Shown here: positions 1 through 5,981 of the stretch, piece after piece
Numbering within the stretch: the stretch's first letter is position 1
Layout of the letters: each line of letters starts with the position of its first letter
NCBI GenBank assembly: GCA_937901285.1
Contig: CALCHI010000542.1
Coordinates: forward strand, 1-11,254
DNA length: 11,254 nt
Origin: UBA8437 sp003445035
GTDB lineage: Bacteria; Planctomycetota; Planctomycetia; Planctomycetales; Planctomycetaceae
Direction of reading: 5' to 3'
Translations under genes and position numbers: made by a program
The notes under the pieces: generated by a model
What the model was told of the DNA's origin: nothing
Seen by the model: only the letters and a program-made list of their open reading frames with translations
Databases searched by the model: none

Positions 1-204
1 CACATCGACGGTGGCTGCGACCGGTCCGATCTGTCGATGGAGGGCTCCGAAGAGCAGCGGCAACGGGGCGGTACGTGTCGAATCCGGCACGACCACCAGC
101 ACCCGACGACCAGAAAACTCTTCGACGGGCAATCGCGAAGCAAACCACTCCTCTACCGAACCGGGTTCCAACGACTCGGTCATCGCCGAAGACGTTCCCG
201 TCAT
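1..204 (-). CDS. LarA-like (DUF2088) lactate racemase family protein, N-terminal fragment
   Basis: Only the first 68 codons lie in the window; the rest runs off the left edge. The visible protein has a short acidic leader, then a hydrophobic beta strand (residues 35-40) leading into D41-S-T-R44 and a helix, PLPLLFGAL. This D-x-T-R element after a VVVP strand is the N-terminal signature of the lactate racemase LarA / DUF2088 family. Members of that family use or resemble enzymes using the nickel-pincer cofactor to racemise or epimerise 2-hydroxyacids. The catalytic histidines and the cofactor lysine would lie downstream, outside the window, so activity cannot be judged and the substrate is unknown. 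The ATG at 202-204 was chosen because it overlaps the antiporter stop as ATGA and has GGGGA four bases upstream. A second ATG seven codons in (181-183) is possible. Many planctomycete-type DUF2088 proteins are not proven lactate racemases. Confidence 0.68.
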   Translation of the reverse strand, partial: MTGTSSAMTESLEPGSVEEWFASRLPVEEFSGRRVLVVVPDSTRTAPLPLLFGALHRQIGPVAATVDV

Positions 205-1289
205 GGCGTCCCCACGGCGGCCGGATTGCCTCCGACCGCGAAGCTGATGACAACGAACACGATGTACAACAGCACCAGTGGCAGACCCATCGGTCGTTCG
301 AACGTGTTCTTTCGCACCGCGCGGAAGATGAACAAGCGGAACAGGACCAGGATCGCCAGCATCGCCGGCAAGTGCACGTAGAGGAACACCTCGGGAATCC
401 GTGCCGCGCTGTCGACGATCGGTAACGGGGACGCAATCGCCGACGCCCCGATCACAAACAGGACGTTGAGCACGTCGGCACCGATGACGTTGCCGACCAG
501 CAACTCGGGATGGCCACGGCGGATCGCGGTCATGCCGACAACCAATTCGGGCAAGGATGTCCCGAAAGCCACCAACGTCGCCGAAATCACCACCTGCGGC
601 ACCGAGAGCCTGAGAGCCACCACGGTGACCGACTCGATCAGCACATGGCTGCTGACAACCACCACGGTTGCTCCGACCAGCAGTATGAACAGAACCACCG
701 GGACGGCCTTCACGTCGGCGGATTCGTCGGCGGATTCGTCGGCGGACTCGGGCGACACCGTCTCCATCGCGCCCCCCTGAAAGCTCCATCGGACCGACAC
801 GACCAGGTAAAGGGCCAACAAGGCCAGGAACATCCCCCCGGCCCACTTCGGAATCTGGGCCGAATCGCCATTGGCCATCCACATCGCGTAGCAGAGCCCG
901 GCCAACAGTACGGCCGAACCGAATTGCACCCACCCCTGCCGAGCCAGCAGAAATCGGTTGACCGGGAGACGGACCATCAGGCAACCGATCCCGAAGATCA
1001 GCCCGGTGTCGGCAATGATCGACCCCACGGCATTGCCCAGGGCCAGGCCACTCTTGCCCTCCCAGGCCGCCATCACGCTGACAGCACACTCCGGAGCGGT
1101 TGTTCCCAGGCTGACAATCGTCGCGCCCACGATGATTTCCGGCACGCCCAGCCGCCGGGCCAACCCGCTGGCCGACTCGACCAGCCAGTCCGCCCCGGTC
1201 ATCAGGGTGAACATCGAAAGGATCACCAGGCCCAGCAGGCCCCATTCGGGCAAATCCTGGAACCATCCACTGGGAATCAGGAATTCCAC
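201..1289 (-). CDS. Sodium/calcium exchanger (CaCA) family membrane antiporter
   Basis: This is a 362-residue, very hydrophobic protein with about ten predicted membrane segments. It contains the two inverted alpha-repeats that define the Ca2+/cation antiporter superfamily. Alpha-1 spans about residues 55-100, with GTTAPE and the acidic residue E67, then GNAVGS. Alpha-2 spans about 236-281, with GTSLPE and E248, then GNVIGADVLN. These repeats form the cation-binding centre. The expected role is exchange of Ca2+ against Na+ or H+ across the cytoplasmic membrane; ion preference cannot be read from sequence. A hydrophilic cytosolic loop at about 172-194 joins the halves and contains three Glu-Ser-Ala-Asp repeats. 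Translation starts with GTG at 1287-1289; an in-frame TGA lies three codons upstream and GAGAGG lies just before the start. A later ATG (residue 27) would cut the first membrane helix. The stop overlaps the start of the LarA-like gene. Alpha-1 reads SIIADTG where the family usually has an Asn-rich SN-x-x-N element. Confidence 0.9.
   Translation of the reverse strand: MEFLIPSGWFQDLPEWGLLGLVILSMFTLMTGADWLVESASGLARRLGVPEIIVGATIVSLGTTAPECAVSVMAAWEGKSGLALGNAVGSIIADTGLIFGIGCLMVRLPVNRFLLARQGWVQFGSAVLLAGLCYAMWMANGDSAQIPKWAGGMFLALLALYLVVSVRWSFQGGAMETVSPESADESADESADVKAVPVVLFILLVGATVVVVSSHVLIESVTVVALRLSVPQVVISATLVAFGTSLPELVVGMTAIRRGHPELLVGNVIGADVLNVLFVIGASAIASPLPIVDSAARIPEVFLYVHLPAMLAILVLFRLFIFRAVRKNTFERPMGLPLVLLYIVFVVISFAVGGNPAAVGTP
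713..748. repeat. Three tandem 12-base units inside the antiporter gene
   Basis: Three consecutive copies of CGTCGGCGGATT (the third ending in ACT) are read directly from the plus strand. On the minus strand they encode three Glu-Ser-Ala-Asp units in the cytosolic loop of the antiporter. The unit length is a multiple of three, so slippage would change loop length without breaking the frame. Confidence 0.9.
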
Positions 1290-1539
1290 GGCCTCTCACC
1301 ACTGTCTCGAGTCGTTCGGACCGGCCATCCTAACGCTCGCCCCGACTCGTCGGAAGGCTCGCAAACCTCAATCGATCAACATGCCCCGGTCAATCCGGTT
1401 GTAACGGTCCTACCGACGGATGGTCGGATGGCATGGCTTGCAACCGCAAAAAACGCGGGTTTTGACGGGTGTAGCGTCCGATAGAACCCTCTGGGGAAAA
1501 ACCGGACCTGCCCAAGGAACTCGGCAAGTGCAACGGGAA
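1290..1539. promoter_or_regulatory. Divergent intergenic region between antiporter and small-protein genes
   Basis: This is the longest gene-free stretch in the window, 250 bases, and it should hold promoters for the leftward antiporter/LarA-like pair and the rightward small-protein/xer pair. The only promoter-like element I can point to is TTGACG at 1462-1467, followed 14 bases later by TAGAAC (1482-1487). That spacing is short for a sigma-70 promoter. Just before it is a small inverted repeat, AAAAC-GCGG-GTTTT (1450-1463), on an A-rich then T-rich background that stands out from the GC-rich surroundings. I see no riboswitch, small RNA or convincing terminator. The promoter assignment is weak. 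Confidence 0.3.
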
Positions 1540-1851
1540 ATGAACGTCTTGGCGCTGGTGAAGAACTCGGAACGCTACGTCTTCCTCTACGACGACGACA
1601 GCACCGAGGCCGTCCTGCAGAAACTTGGGCAATACGCTGCCGACAAGGATCTGAGTTTCAGTTGGTACGACGCCGCAGTGCTCAGCCAGAAGGTCCGGAG
1701 GTTGAAGGAGGAGGCCGTCACCGAAAAGTCGGCGGTTTCCTCGACTTCTTCGCATCCGGCCCCCGCCGCATCACACCCGGCCCCGGAATCGGTGCCGGAA
1801 TCGGTGCCGTTGCCAGGGCTGAGGTTCCGCGGCATTGGTCGGATGCCCTGA
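1540..1851 (+). CDS. Conserved-looking small protein of unknown function, upstream of xer
   Basis: This is a 103-residue protein. Residues 1-57 look like a compact alpha/beta domain beginning MNVLALVKNSERYVFLYDDD and including SWYDAAVLSQKVR. The remaining tail (about 58-103) is low-complexity, rich in Ser, Pro, Ala and Glu, and contains SHPAP and PESV repeats. I recall very similar N-terminal domains in uncharacterised planctomycete proteins, but I know no function. No signal peptide, membrane segment or metal motif is visible. The ATG at 1540 was chosen because the recognisable domain begins there; the same frame is open further upstream to 1420, but that part reads as intergenic sequence. 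GGGA lies just before the ATG. The gene ends 17 bases before the xer start, so the two are probably cotranscribed. A link to recombination is only suggested by this position. Confidence 0.72.
   Translation: MNVLALVKNSERYVFLYDDDSTEAVLQKLGQYAADKDLSFSWYDAAVLSQKVRRLKEEAVTEKSAVSSTSSHPAPAASHPAPESVPESVPLPGLRFRGIGRMP
1783..1806. repeat. Two tandem 12-base units in the small-protein tail
   Basis: CCGGAATCGGTG occurs twice in direct succession, coding for the PESV-PESV segment of the low-complexity tail. A partial third copy (CCGTTG) follows. The two copies are identical, which suggests recent duplication. Confidence 0.85.
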
Positions 1852-1868
1852 CAAATCGAGGCTCTCGC

Positions 1869-2789
1869 ATGCAGGCAGCCATCGACGGCTTTCTGCGTTA
1901 CCTGCGGATCGAACGCAATGCGTCTCCGCTGACGCTGAAGTCCTACGGCGAAGATCTGTCGATGCTGGTCGAGCACTTTCGGTCGAGCGAGGGCCGGCTG
2001 CCGGACCCGTCGGATGTCTCGATCGGACAGCTGCGGGCTTACGTGGCCAGCCTGCACGAACGCGGTTACGCCCGCAGCACGGTGGCCCGGCGGCTGGCCA
2101 GCCTGCGGAGTTTCTTCGAGTACTGTCGCCGGGAACACCTGTCCGAGTCGAACCCCGCTCGCGCGCTACGAACCCCCCGCCAGGGGCGACGACTGCCGCA
2201 CTTTCTGACCACCGACCAGGTGGCCGCGCTGCTCGAGGCGCCCGCGGCCGACAAACCCGCCGGCCTAAGAGATCGCGCCATCCTCGAAACTCTCTACTCG
2301 GCCGGCTTGCGGGTCAGTGAACTGGTCGCCCTGGATATCGGTGACTGGGATCGGGACAGCAACATCCTGAGAATTCGCGGCAAGGGTCGGAAGGAACGAA
2401 TCGCCCCGGTCGGTCGCTTCGCAGCCCGGGCACTGGGAGAATGGATCGGGGTCCGGACCGCGGCCACCGATCTCGGCCCGCGGGACCGTGACGCCATGTT
2501 CCTGAACCGTTTCGGCCGCCGGCTGACCTCCCGCAGTGTCGGCCGGTTGCTCCAAAAGCACATTGCCACCGCCGGCCTCGATCAACTCACATCGCCCCAC
2601 ACCCTCCGCCACAGCTTCGCCAGCCACATGCTCGACGGCGGAGCCGATCTCCGCAGCGTCCAGGAACTTCTCGGTCACAAGAGCCTGACCACCACCCAGA
2701 TCTACACCCACGTCAGCACACGGCGGCTGCGGGAAACCTACGAGCGAGCGCACCCGCACGCGCAACGCAGCAATCAACCACACCCATGA
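1869..2789 (+). CDS. xerC: XerC/XerD-type tyrosine site-specific recombinase
   Basis: This 306-residue protein has the normal length and full domain plan of bacterial XerC/XerD. The N-terminal SAM-like core-binding domain covers about residues 1-90, with the typical FLRYLRIERNASPLTLKSY opening. The catalytic domain covers about 108-290. All catalytic residues are visible: R148 in the SAGLRVSEL motif, K172 in GKGRKER, H244 and R247 in HTLRHSF, H270 in LLGHKSL and the nucleophile Y279 in QIYTHVS. Members resolve chromosome dimers at the dif site during division, together with a partner recombinase and FtsK. XerC and XerD are hard to separate by eye, so the symbol is provisional and xerD is possible. 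The start is the ATG at 1869 with GAGG seven bases upstream. Frame-open sequence upstream (from 1662) overlaps the small-protein gene in another frame and is not part of the protein. There are no integrase-type extensions and no mobile-element context, so this looks like the chromosomal housekeeping enzyme. Confidence 0.93.
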   Translation: MQAAIDGFLRYLRIERNASPLTLKSYGEDLSMLVEHFRSSEGRLPDPSDVSIGQLRAYVASLHERGYARSTVARRLASLRSFFEYCRREHLSESNPARALRTPRQGRRLPHFLTTDQVAALLEAPAADKPAGLRDRAILETLYSAGLRVSELVALDIGDWDRDSNILRIRGKGRKERIAPVGRFAARALGEWIGVRTAATDLGPRDRDAMFLNRFGRRLTSRSVGRLLQKHIATAGLDQLTSPHTLRHSFASHMLDGGADLRSVQELLGHKSLTTTQIYTHVSTRRLRETYERAHPHAQRSNQPHP

Positions 2790-2819
2790 ACCAGGCGGTT
2801 CCGGCAACGCGGCCGAGTC

Positions 2820-3791
2820 TCAGCCGGCGGCCTCGCGTTTCCATCCCCGCTCGACAAACAGCGGGACATGCTCGGGCGAGACAAACAACCGGTCCTCGGA
2901 ATTGGGAACCCGGTAGTAATTCTCCGGTCTCAGCAACACGCCGTCATCAGCGGTCAGATCGATGACCCACCGCGACGGACGTTGCCGTCGCGAAAGAAAC
3001 CGCAGCTCGAAGGGTTCCAGTTGCAGGGGATCGGTCGCGTGGAAAATGCCATGGTGAGCGGCCCGTGAAGCAGCGACATCGCGGCGGACGCGACCGAGTG
3101 ACTTCGAGAGCAGGATCTGCCGCTTCATCCCCTTCGGATCGGGAACCGCCTTGAGGATCGAATCCTCCTTCCGCCAGGGATTGACGTTGGGCCAGATGAA
3201 ATACGGGCTGGCCTGGCCGAGTTTCAGAAGCCGCTCGTTGTAGCTGAGCGGCCTGGGTGCCGGCTTGTTGCGGTTGGGCTGGTTGCGGTTGATGAAACAC
3301 AGGAACCGGCCGTAAATGTCCATGATTTCGTAACCGAAGACCATGAACATCTGGAACGACTCGTCGGTCTTCTGCATCACCTTCATGTCCGAGATGATTT
3401 CCCGTTCGAGCGCCACCTCGGCCGCCCGCGCGTGTCGGTGATGATTCTCGGCGGCGTTCTCACGCAACCGCCCCTTGAGCGACTCGACCAGTTCCGCCGG
3501 CAGCTCCTCGGTGAATTTCGGCCAGGTCTTCGCGAACGGGTCGGCCAGGAACGGCTTCCACCGGTCGTCCTCGATCCCCACGAACTGGGTCGTGCCCGGA
3601 AACCGGAAACTCACCTCCGCGGTGTCGATTCCCAGCAGCCGCACCCCGATATCGCCAACGGCACTGACGATCAACGTGTCCCCGTCGTGGGCCTGTTCGG
3701 CAACCGTCCCCTGGCGACGCATTCTCTGTCCCAACCGAGCGATCCCGCTGGTCAGGTTGGTCCGGTCGTTGACTCGAATCGCCCTCGCCAT
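2820..3791 (-). CDS. Enlarged staphylococcal-nuclease-fold (SNase/TNase) protein
   Basis: This is a 323-residue protein with no signal peptide or membrane segment. It carries the residues of the thermonuclease active site in order: the calcium-binding DGDT (D36, D38), V-R51-LLGID56-TAE59, and Y-G-R162-F-L. These match Asp21, Arg35, Asp40, Glu43 and Arg87 of staphylococcal nuclease with the correct local spacing. A family-typical helix, YNERLLKLGQ, follows at 184-193, then PYFIWPN. The protein is therefore probably a Ca2+-dependent phosphodiesterase acting on DNA or RNA, but its substrate is unknown. It is unusual in having about 100 residues between E59 and R162 (about 44 in the classic enzyme), partly a charged helical stretch, and about 110 extra C-terminal residues. 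That C-terminal region contains an aromatic-rich part, RWVIDLTADDGVLLRPENYY. The start is supported by AGGGAG eight bases before the ATG. The gene is convergent with xerC (30-base gap) and divergent from pheT. Confidence 0.78.
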   Translation of the reverse strand: MARAIRVNDRTNLTSGIARLGQRMRRQGTVAEQAHDGDTLIVSAVGDIGVRLLGIDTAEVSFRFPGTTQFVGIEDDRWKPFLADPFAKTWPKFTEELPAELVESLKGRLRENAAENHHRHARAAEVALEREIISDMKVMQKTDESFQMFMVFGYEIMDIYGRFLCFINRNQPNRNKPAPRPLSYNERLLKLGQASPYFIWPNVNPWRKEDSILKAVPDPKGMKRQILLSKSLGRVRRDVAASRAAHHGIFHATDPLQLEPFELRFLSRRQRPSRWVIDLTADDGVLLRPENYYRVPNSEDRLFVSPEHVPLFVERGWKREAAG

Positions 3792-3962
3792 CTGGTTGTC
3801 TCCCTGTCCCGACTGCCATTCCCGAGGCGATCGGCTTTACGCCCGTCCGCCCAAGGCGAAAGAATAGCACGGCGACCGCCGCCTCAGGTACCCTTTCCAT
3901 CCGTCCGGACGGGCCTTAGATTAGCCGTTGCGGGGGCAATCAGGCGAGCAACGAGGCATCCG
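3792..3962. promoter_or_regulatory. Divergent promoter region between the SNase-fold gene and pheT
   Basis: These 171 bases separate two divergently read genes. For pheT, a possible promoter is TTTCCA at 3895-3900 and TAGATT at 3918-3923, spaced 17 bases; each matches four of six consensus positions. The perfect 12-base palindrome CCGTCCGGACGG (3901-3912) sits in the spacer between them and could be an operator. GAGG at 3953-3956 lies six bases before the pheT ATG. For the leftward gene I can only point to TATTCT on the minus strand, without a good -35 element. No T-box, tRNA-like leader or attenuator with a Phe-rich leader peptide is apparent. Confidence 0.35.
3800..3805 (-). promoter_or_regulatory. 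Shine-Dalgarno site of the SNase-fold gene
   Basis: AGGGAG on the minus strand lies eight bases before the ATG at 3789-3791. It is one of the clearer ribosome-binding sites in a window where many starts have none, and it fixes the start of the SNase-fold gene. Confidence 0.65.
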
Positions 3963-5981
3963 ATGATCGTCAGTTGGGAGTGGCTCGGCCAATACGTCGC
4001 GCTCGAAATGCCGCTCGAAGATCTGACAACTCGGCTGACGATGTCCGGTCTGAACCTGGAAGGAACCGACACGGTCGACAGCGATACGGCTATCGACCTG
4101 GAGGTCACCAGCAATCGTCCCGACTGCCTGGGCCATCTGGGTGTCGCCCGGGAAGTGTCGGTGCTTTACGACCTCCCGCTGAAATCACCCGACCCCCAAC
4201 CACCCCGCATCACACCGCAGGTCTCGGAAGTTGCTTCGGTCGAGATCACCTGCCCGGAACTGTGTCCGCGTTACACCGCCCGTCTCATCCGCGGCGTCAC
4301 CGTCGGCCCCAGCCCCGATTGGCTCGTCCGGCGGCTCGCCACTCTCGGCATCGTCTCGATCAACAACATCGTCGACATCACCAACTACGTGCTGATGGAG
4401 ACCGGCCAACCGCTGCATGCCTTCGATTTCGACAAATTGGCCGACGGCCGGATCGTCGTCCGACAGGCGACAGCCGGCGAACAGCTCGAAGCGATCAATC
4501 ACACCACCTACAAGCTGGCTCCCGGCATGTGTGTGATCGCCGACGCTGAAAAACCTGTCGCGTTGGCCGGTGTGATGGGGGGGGTCGAAACCGAGATCAC
4601 CGAAACGACCACCACCGTGTTGGTCGAAACCGCCGAGTTTTCCCCGCTCTCGATCCGCAACACGGCCCGCAGCCTCTCCCTGTTCAGTGACTCGTCGTTT
4701 CGCTTCGAGCGAGGTATCGACCCGCATGGACTCGACAACACCAGTCGTCGTTGCTGCGAGTTGATCCTCGAACTCGCCGGTGGCGAACTGCTCGACGGGG
4801 TGGTCTGGACCGGCGAACCCCCTTCGGCCGAACCGACGACCGTCCCGATCCGATTCGCCCAGGTCCCCCGCGTGCTCGGCATCGACGTCCCGCCCGCCGA
4901 GGTCATTGCCATCCTCGAGCAACTCGGACTCAGCCAGGTCGCCGGCTCTGACGACACCACCGCCACATTCGCCGTACCTGGATGGCGGCGGGACCTGTCC
5001 CGGGAAATCGACCTGATCGAGGAGGTCGCCCGGATCTGGGGCTACGACCGGATCCCCGAAGACAACCGCGTCCCGCTCACACTGTCCCAGCCCACCCACC
5101 GGGACCTCGTCTCCGGGACTCTCCGTGACCTGCTGTGTGCTGCGGGTTTTCACGAGGCGATGACCCTCTCGTTCATCACTCCGGAACTGTTTGGCCTGTT
5201 CCGTCCCGAACCCGATCGCGATCCCCTGTCGGTGGAGCACTCGTCACGGCGTCAGGAGAACCTGCTGCGACAGAGCCTGGTTCCCAGCCTGCTGCAGTCA
5301 CGCCGCGAAAATGAACGACATGGAACATTCGGTGTCGACCTGTTCGAGATCGCCAACGTGTATCTGGAAGCCCATCCCGGAGCCGAGGGATCTGAGCCCA
5401 CTCGGGTGACGGCCGTCACCGGACGATCGTTTGGGGAACTCAAGGGCGTCTGCGAGGCGGTGGTCACCCACCTGGCTCCGCACGCGAAGTTGGCCGCCGA
5501 GCCACAGGACCTGCCGGGATTCGTGGAAGGGCGAGGAGCCCGGCTGCTTCTGGATGGCACCGCCTGCGGCTGGCTCGGCGAATTGACCCGCGAGGCCACC
5601 GACCCCCTTGACCTTCGCGACGCGGTGACGATCGTCGAACTCGATCTGGCCACCGTTGAGAACGCCGTGGAAACAACCCGACGGTTCGAGGAGTTGCCAC
5701 GGTTCCCGGCGATCGAACGTGATCTCAACTTCGTACTCGACGAACACATCTGCTGGGACGATCTCGAATCGATCGTGCGAGACAACGCCGGTCCGCTGCT
5801 GGACAGCGTCTCCTTCGGCGGCCAGTACCGCGGGCAGCAGATTCCCGCTGACAAGAAATCCTATGTCGTCACGATCGGATACCGCTCGGACGAACGCACG
5901 CTGACCAACGAGGAAATTGAGGAGGCCCAGGCTCGCGTTGTCGCCTCGTGCGAAACCGGCCTGGGCGCCAGCCTGAGGTGA
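3963..5981 (+). CDS. pheT: Phenylalanyl-tRNA synthetase beta subunit, short form
   Basis: PheT pairs with PheS as an alpha2beta2 enzyme that charges tRNA-Phe, and its B3/B4 domain edits mischarged Tyr-tRNA. The 672-residue product starts MIVSWEWLGQYV, the typical PheT opening. It passes straight from the first helix pair (residues 1-38) to DLEVTSNRPDCLGHLGVARE at 46-65. In E. coli and most bacteria about 110 residues of EMAPII-like tRNA-binding domain sit at this point, so that domain is absent. B3/B4 follows (about 85-275, including NNIVDITNYV and AGVMGG), then B5 (about 290-365, ending REIDLIEEVARIWGYDRIP), the catalytic-like module (about 380-555) and the anticodon-binding FDX-ACB domain (about 578-672, RFPAIERDLNFV). 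The ATG at 3963 has GAGG six bases upstream. The open frame reaching back to 3432 is antisense to the nuclease gene. pheS is not adjacent, which is unusual compared with the common pheST operon. Confidence 0.95.
   Translation: MIVSWEWLGQYVALEMPLEDLTTRLTMSGLNLEGTDTVDSDTAIDLEVTSNRPDCLGHLGVAREVSVLYDLPLKSPDPQPPRITPQVSEVASVEITCPELCPRYTARLIRGVTVGPSPDWLVRRLATLGIVSINNIVDITNYVLMETGQPLHAFDFDKLADGRIVVRQATAGEQLEAINHTTYKLAPGMCVIADAEKPVALAGVMGGVETEITETTTTVLVETAEFSPLSIRNTARSLSLFSDSSFRFERGIDPHGLDNTSRRCCELILELAGGELLDGVVWTGEPPSAEPTTVPIRFAQVPRVLGIDVPPAEVIAILEQLGLSQVAGSDDTTATFAVPGWRRDLSREIDLIEEVARIWGYDRIPEDNRVPLTLSQPTHRDLVSGTLRDLLCAAGFHEAMTLSFITPELFGLFRPEPDRDPLSVEHSSRRQENLLRQSLVPSLLQSRRENERHGTFGVDLFEIANVYLEAHPGAEGSEPTRVTAVTGRSFGELKGVCEAVVTHLAPHAKLAAEPQDLPGFVEGRGARLLLDGTACGWLGELTREATDPLDLRDAVTIVELDLATVENAVETTRRFEELPRFPAIERDLNFVLDEHICWDDLESIVRDNAGPLLDSVSFGGQYRGQQIPADKKSYVVTIGYRSDERTLTNEEIEEAQARVVASCETGLGASLR

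Noticed and set aside
510..1484. Long plus-strand open frame (324 codons) opposite the antiporter
   Set aside because: Its product is rich in His, Arg, Gln and Pro with no recognisable domain, as expected for the antisense of a high-GC membrane-protein gene.
1420..1539. Upstream extension of the small-protein gene by 40 codons
   Set aside because: The extension reads through AT-rich intergenic sequence with a promoter-like element, and the recognisable domain begins at 1540.
1662..1868. Upstream extension of the xer frame by 69 codons
   Set aside because: It overlaps the small-protein gene in another frame; canonical XerC/D begins at the ATG at 1869 and the total length would otherwise be too long.
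1869..2789. Tyrosine recombinase as a sign of an integrated mobile element
   Set aside because: Length and motifs are those of housekeeping XerC/XerD, the neighbours are chromosomal, and I see no flanking repeats, tRNA gene or attachment site.
2788..2801. Small hairpin GAACC-AGGC-GGTTC at the xerC stop, considered as a terminator
   Set aside because: The stem is only five pairs, is not followed by a T run, and overlaps the stop codon; this is not enough to call a terminator.
3432..3962. Open frame extending pheT upstream by 177 codons
   Set aside because: It is antisense to the SNase-fold gene, the product does not resemble PheT, and the typical PheT N-terminus begins at 3963 with a ribosome-binding site.
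4185..5240. 351-codon minus-strand open frame inside pheT
   Set aside because: It is an antisense shadow of a strongly recognised synthetase gene and has low-complexity composition.
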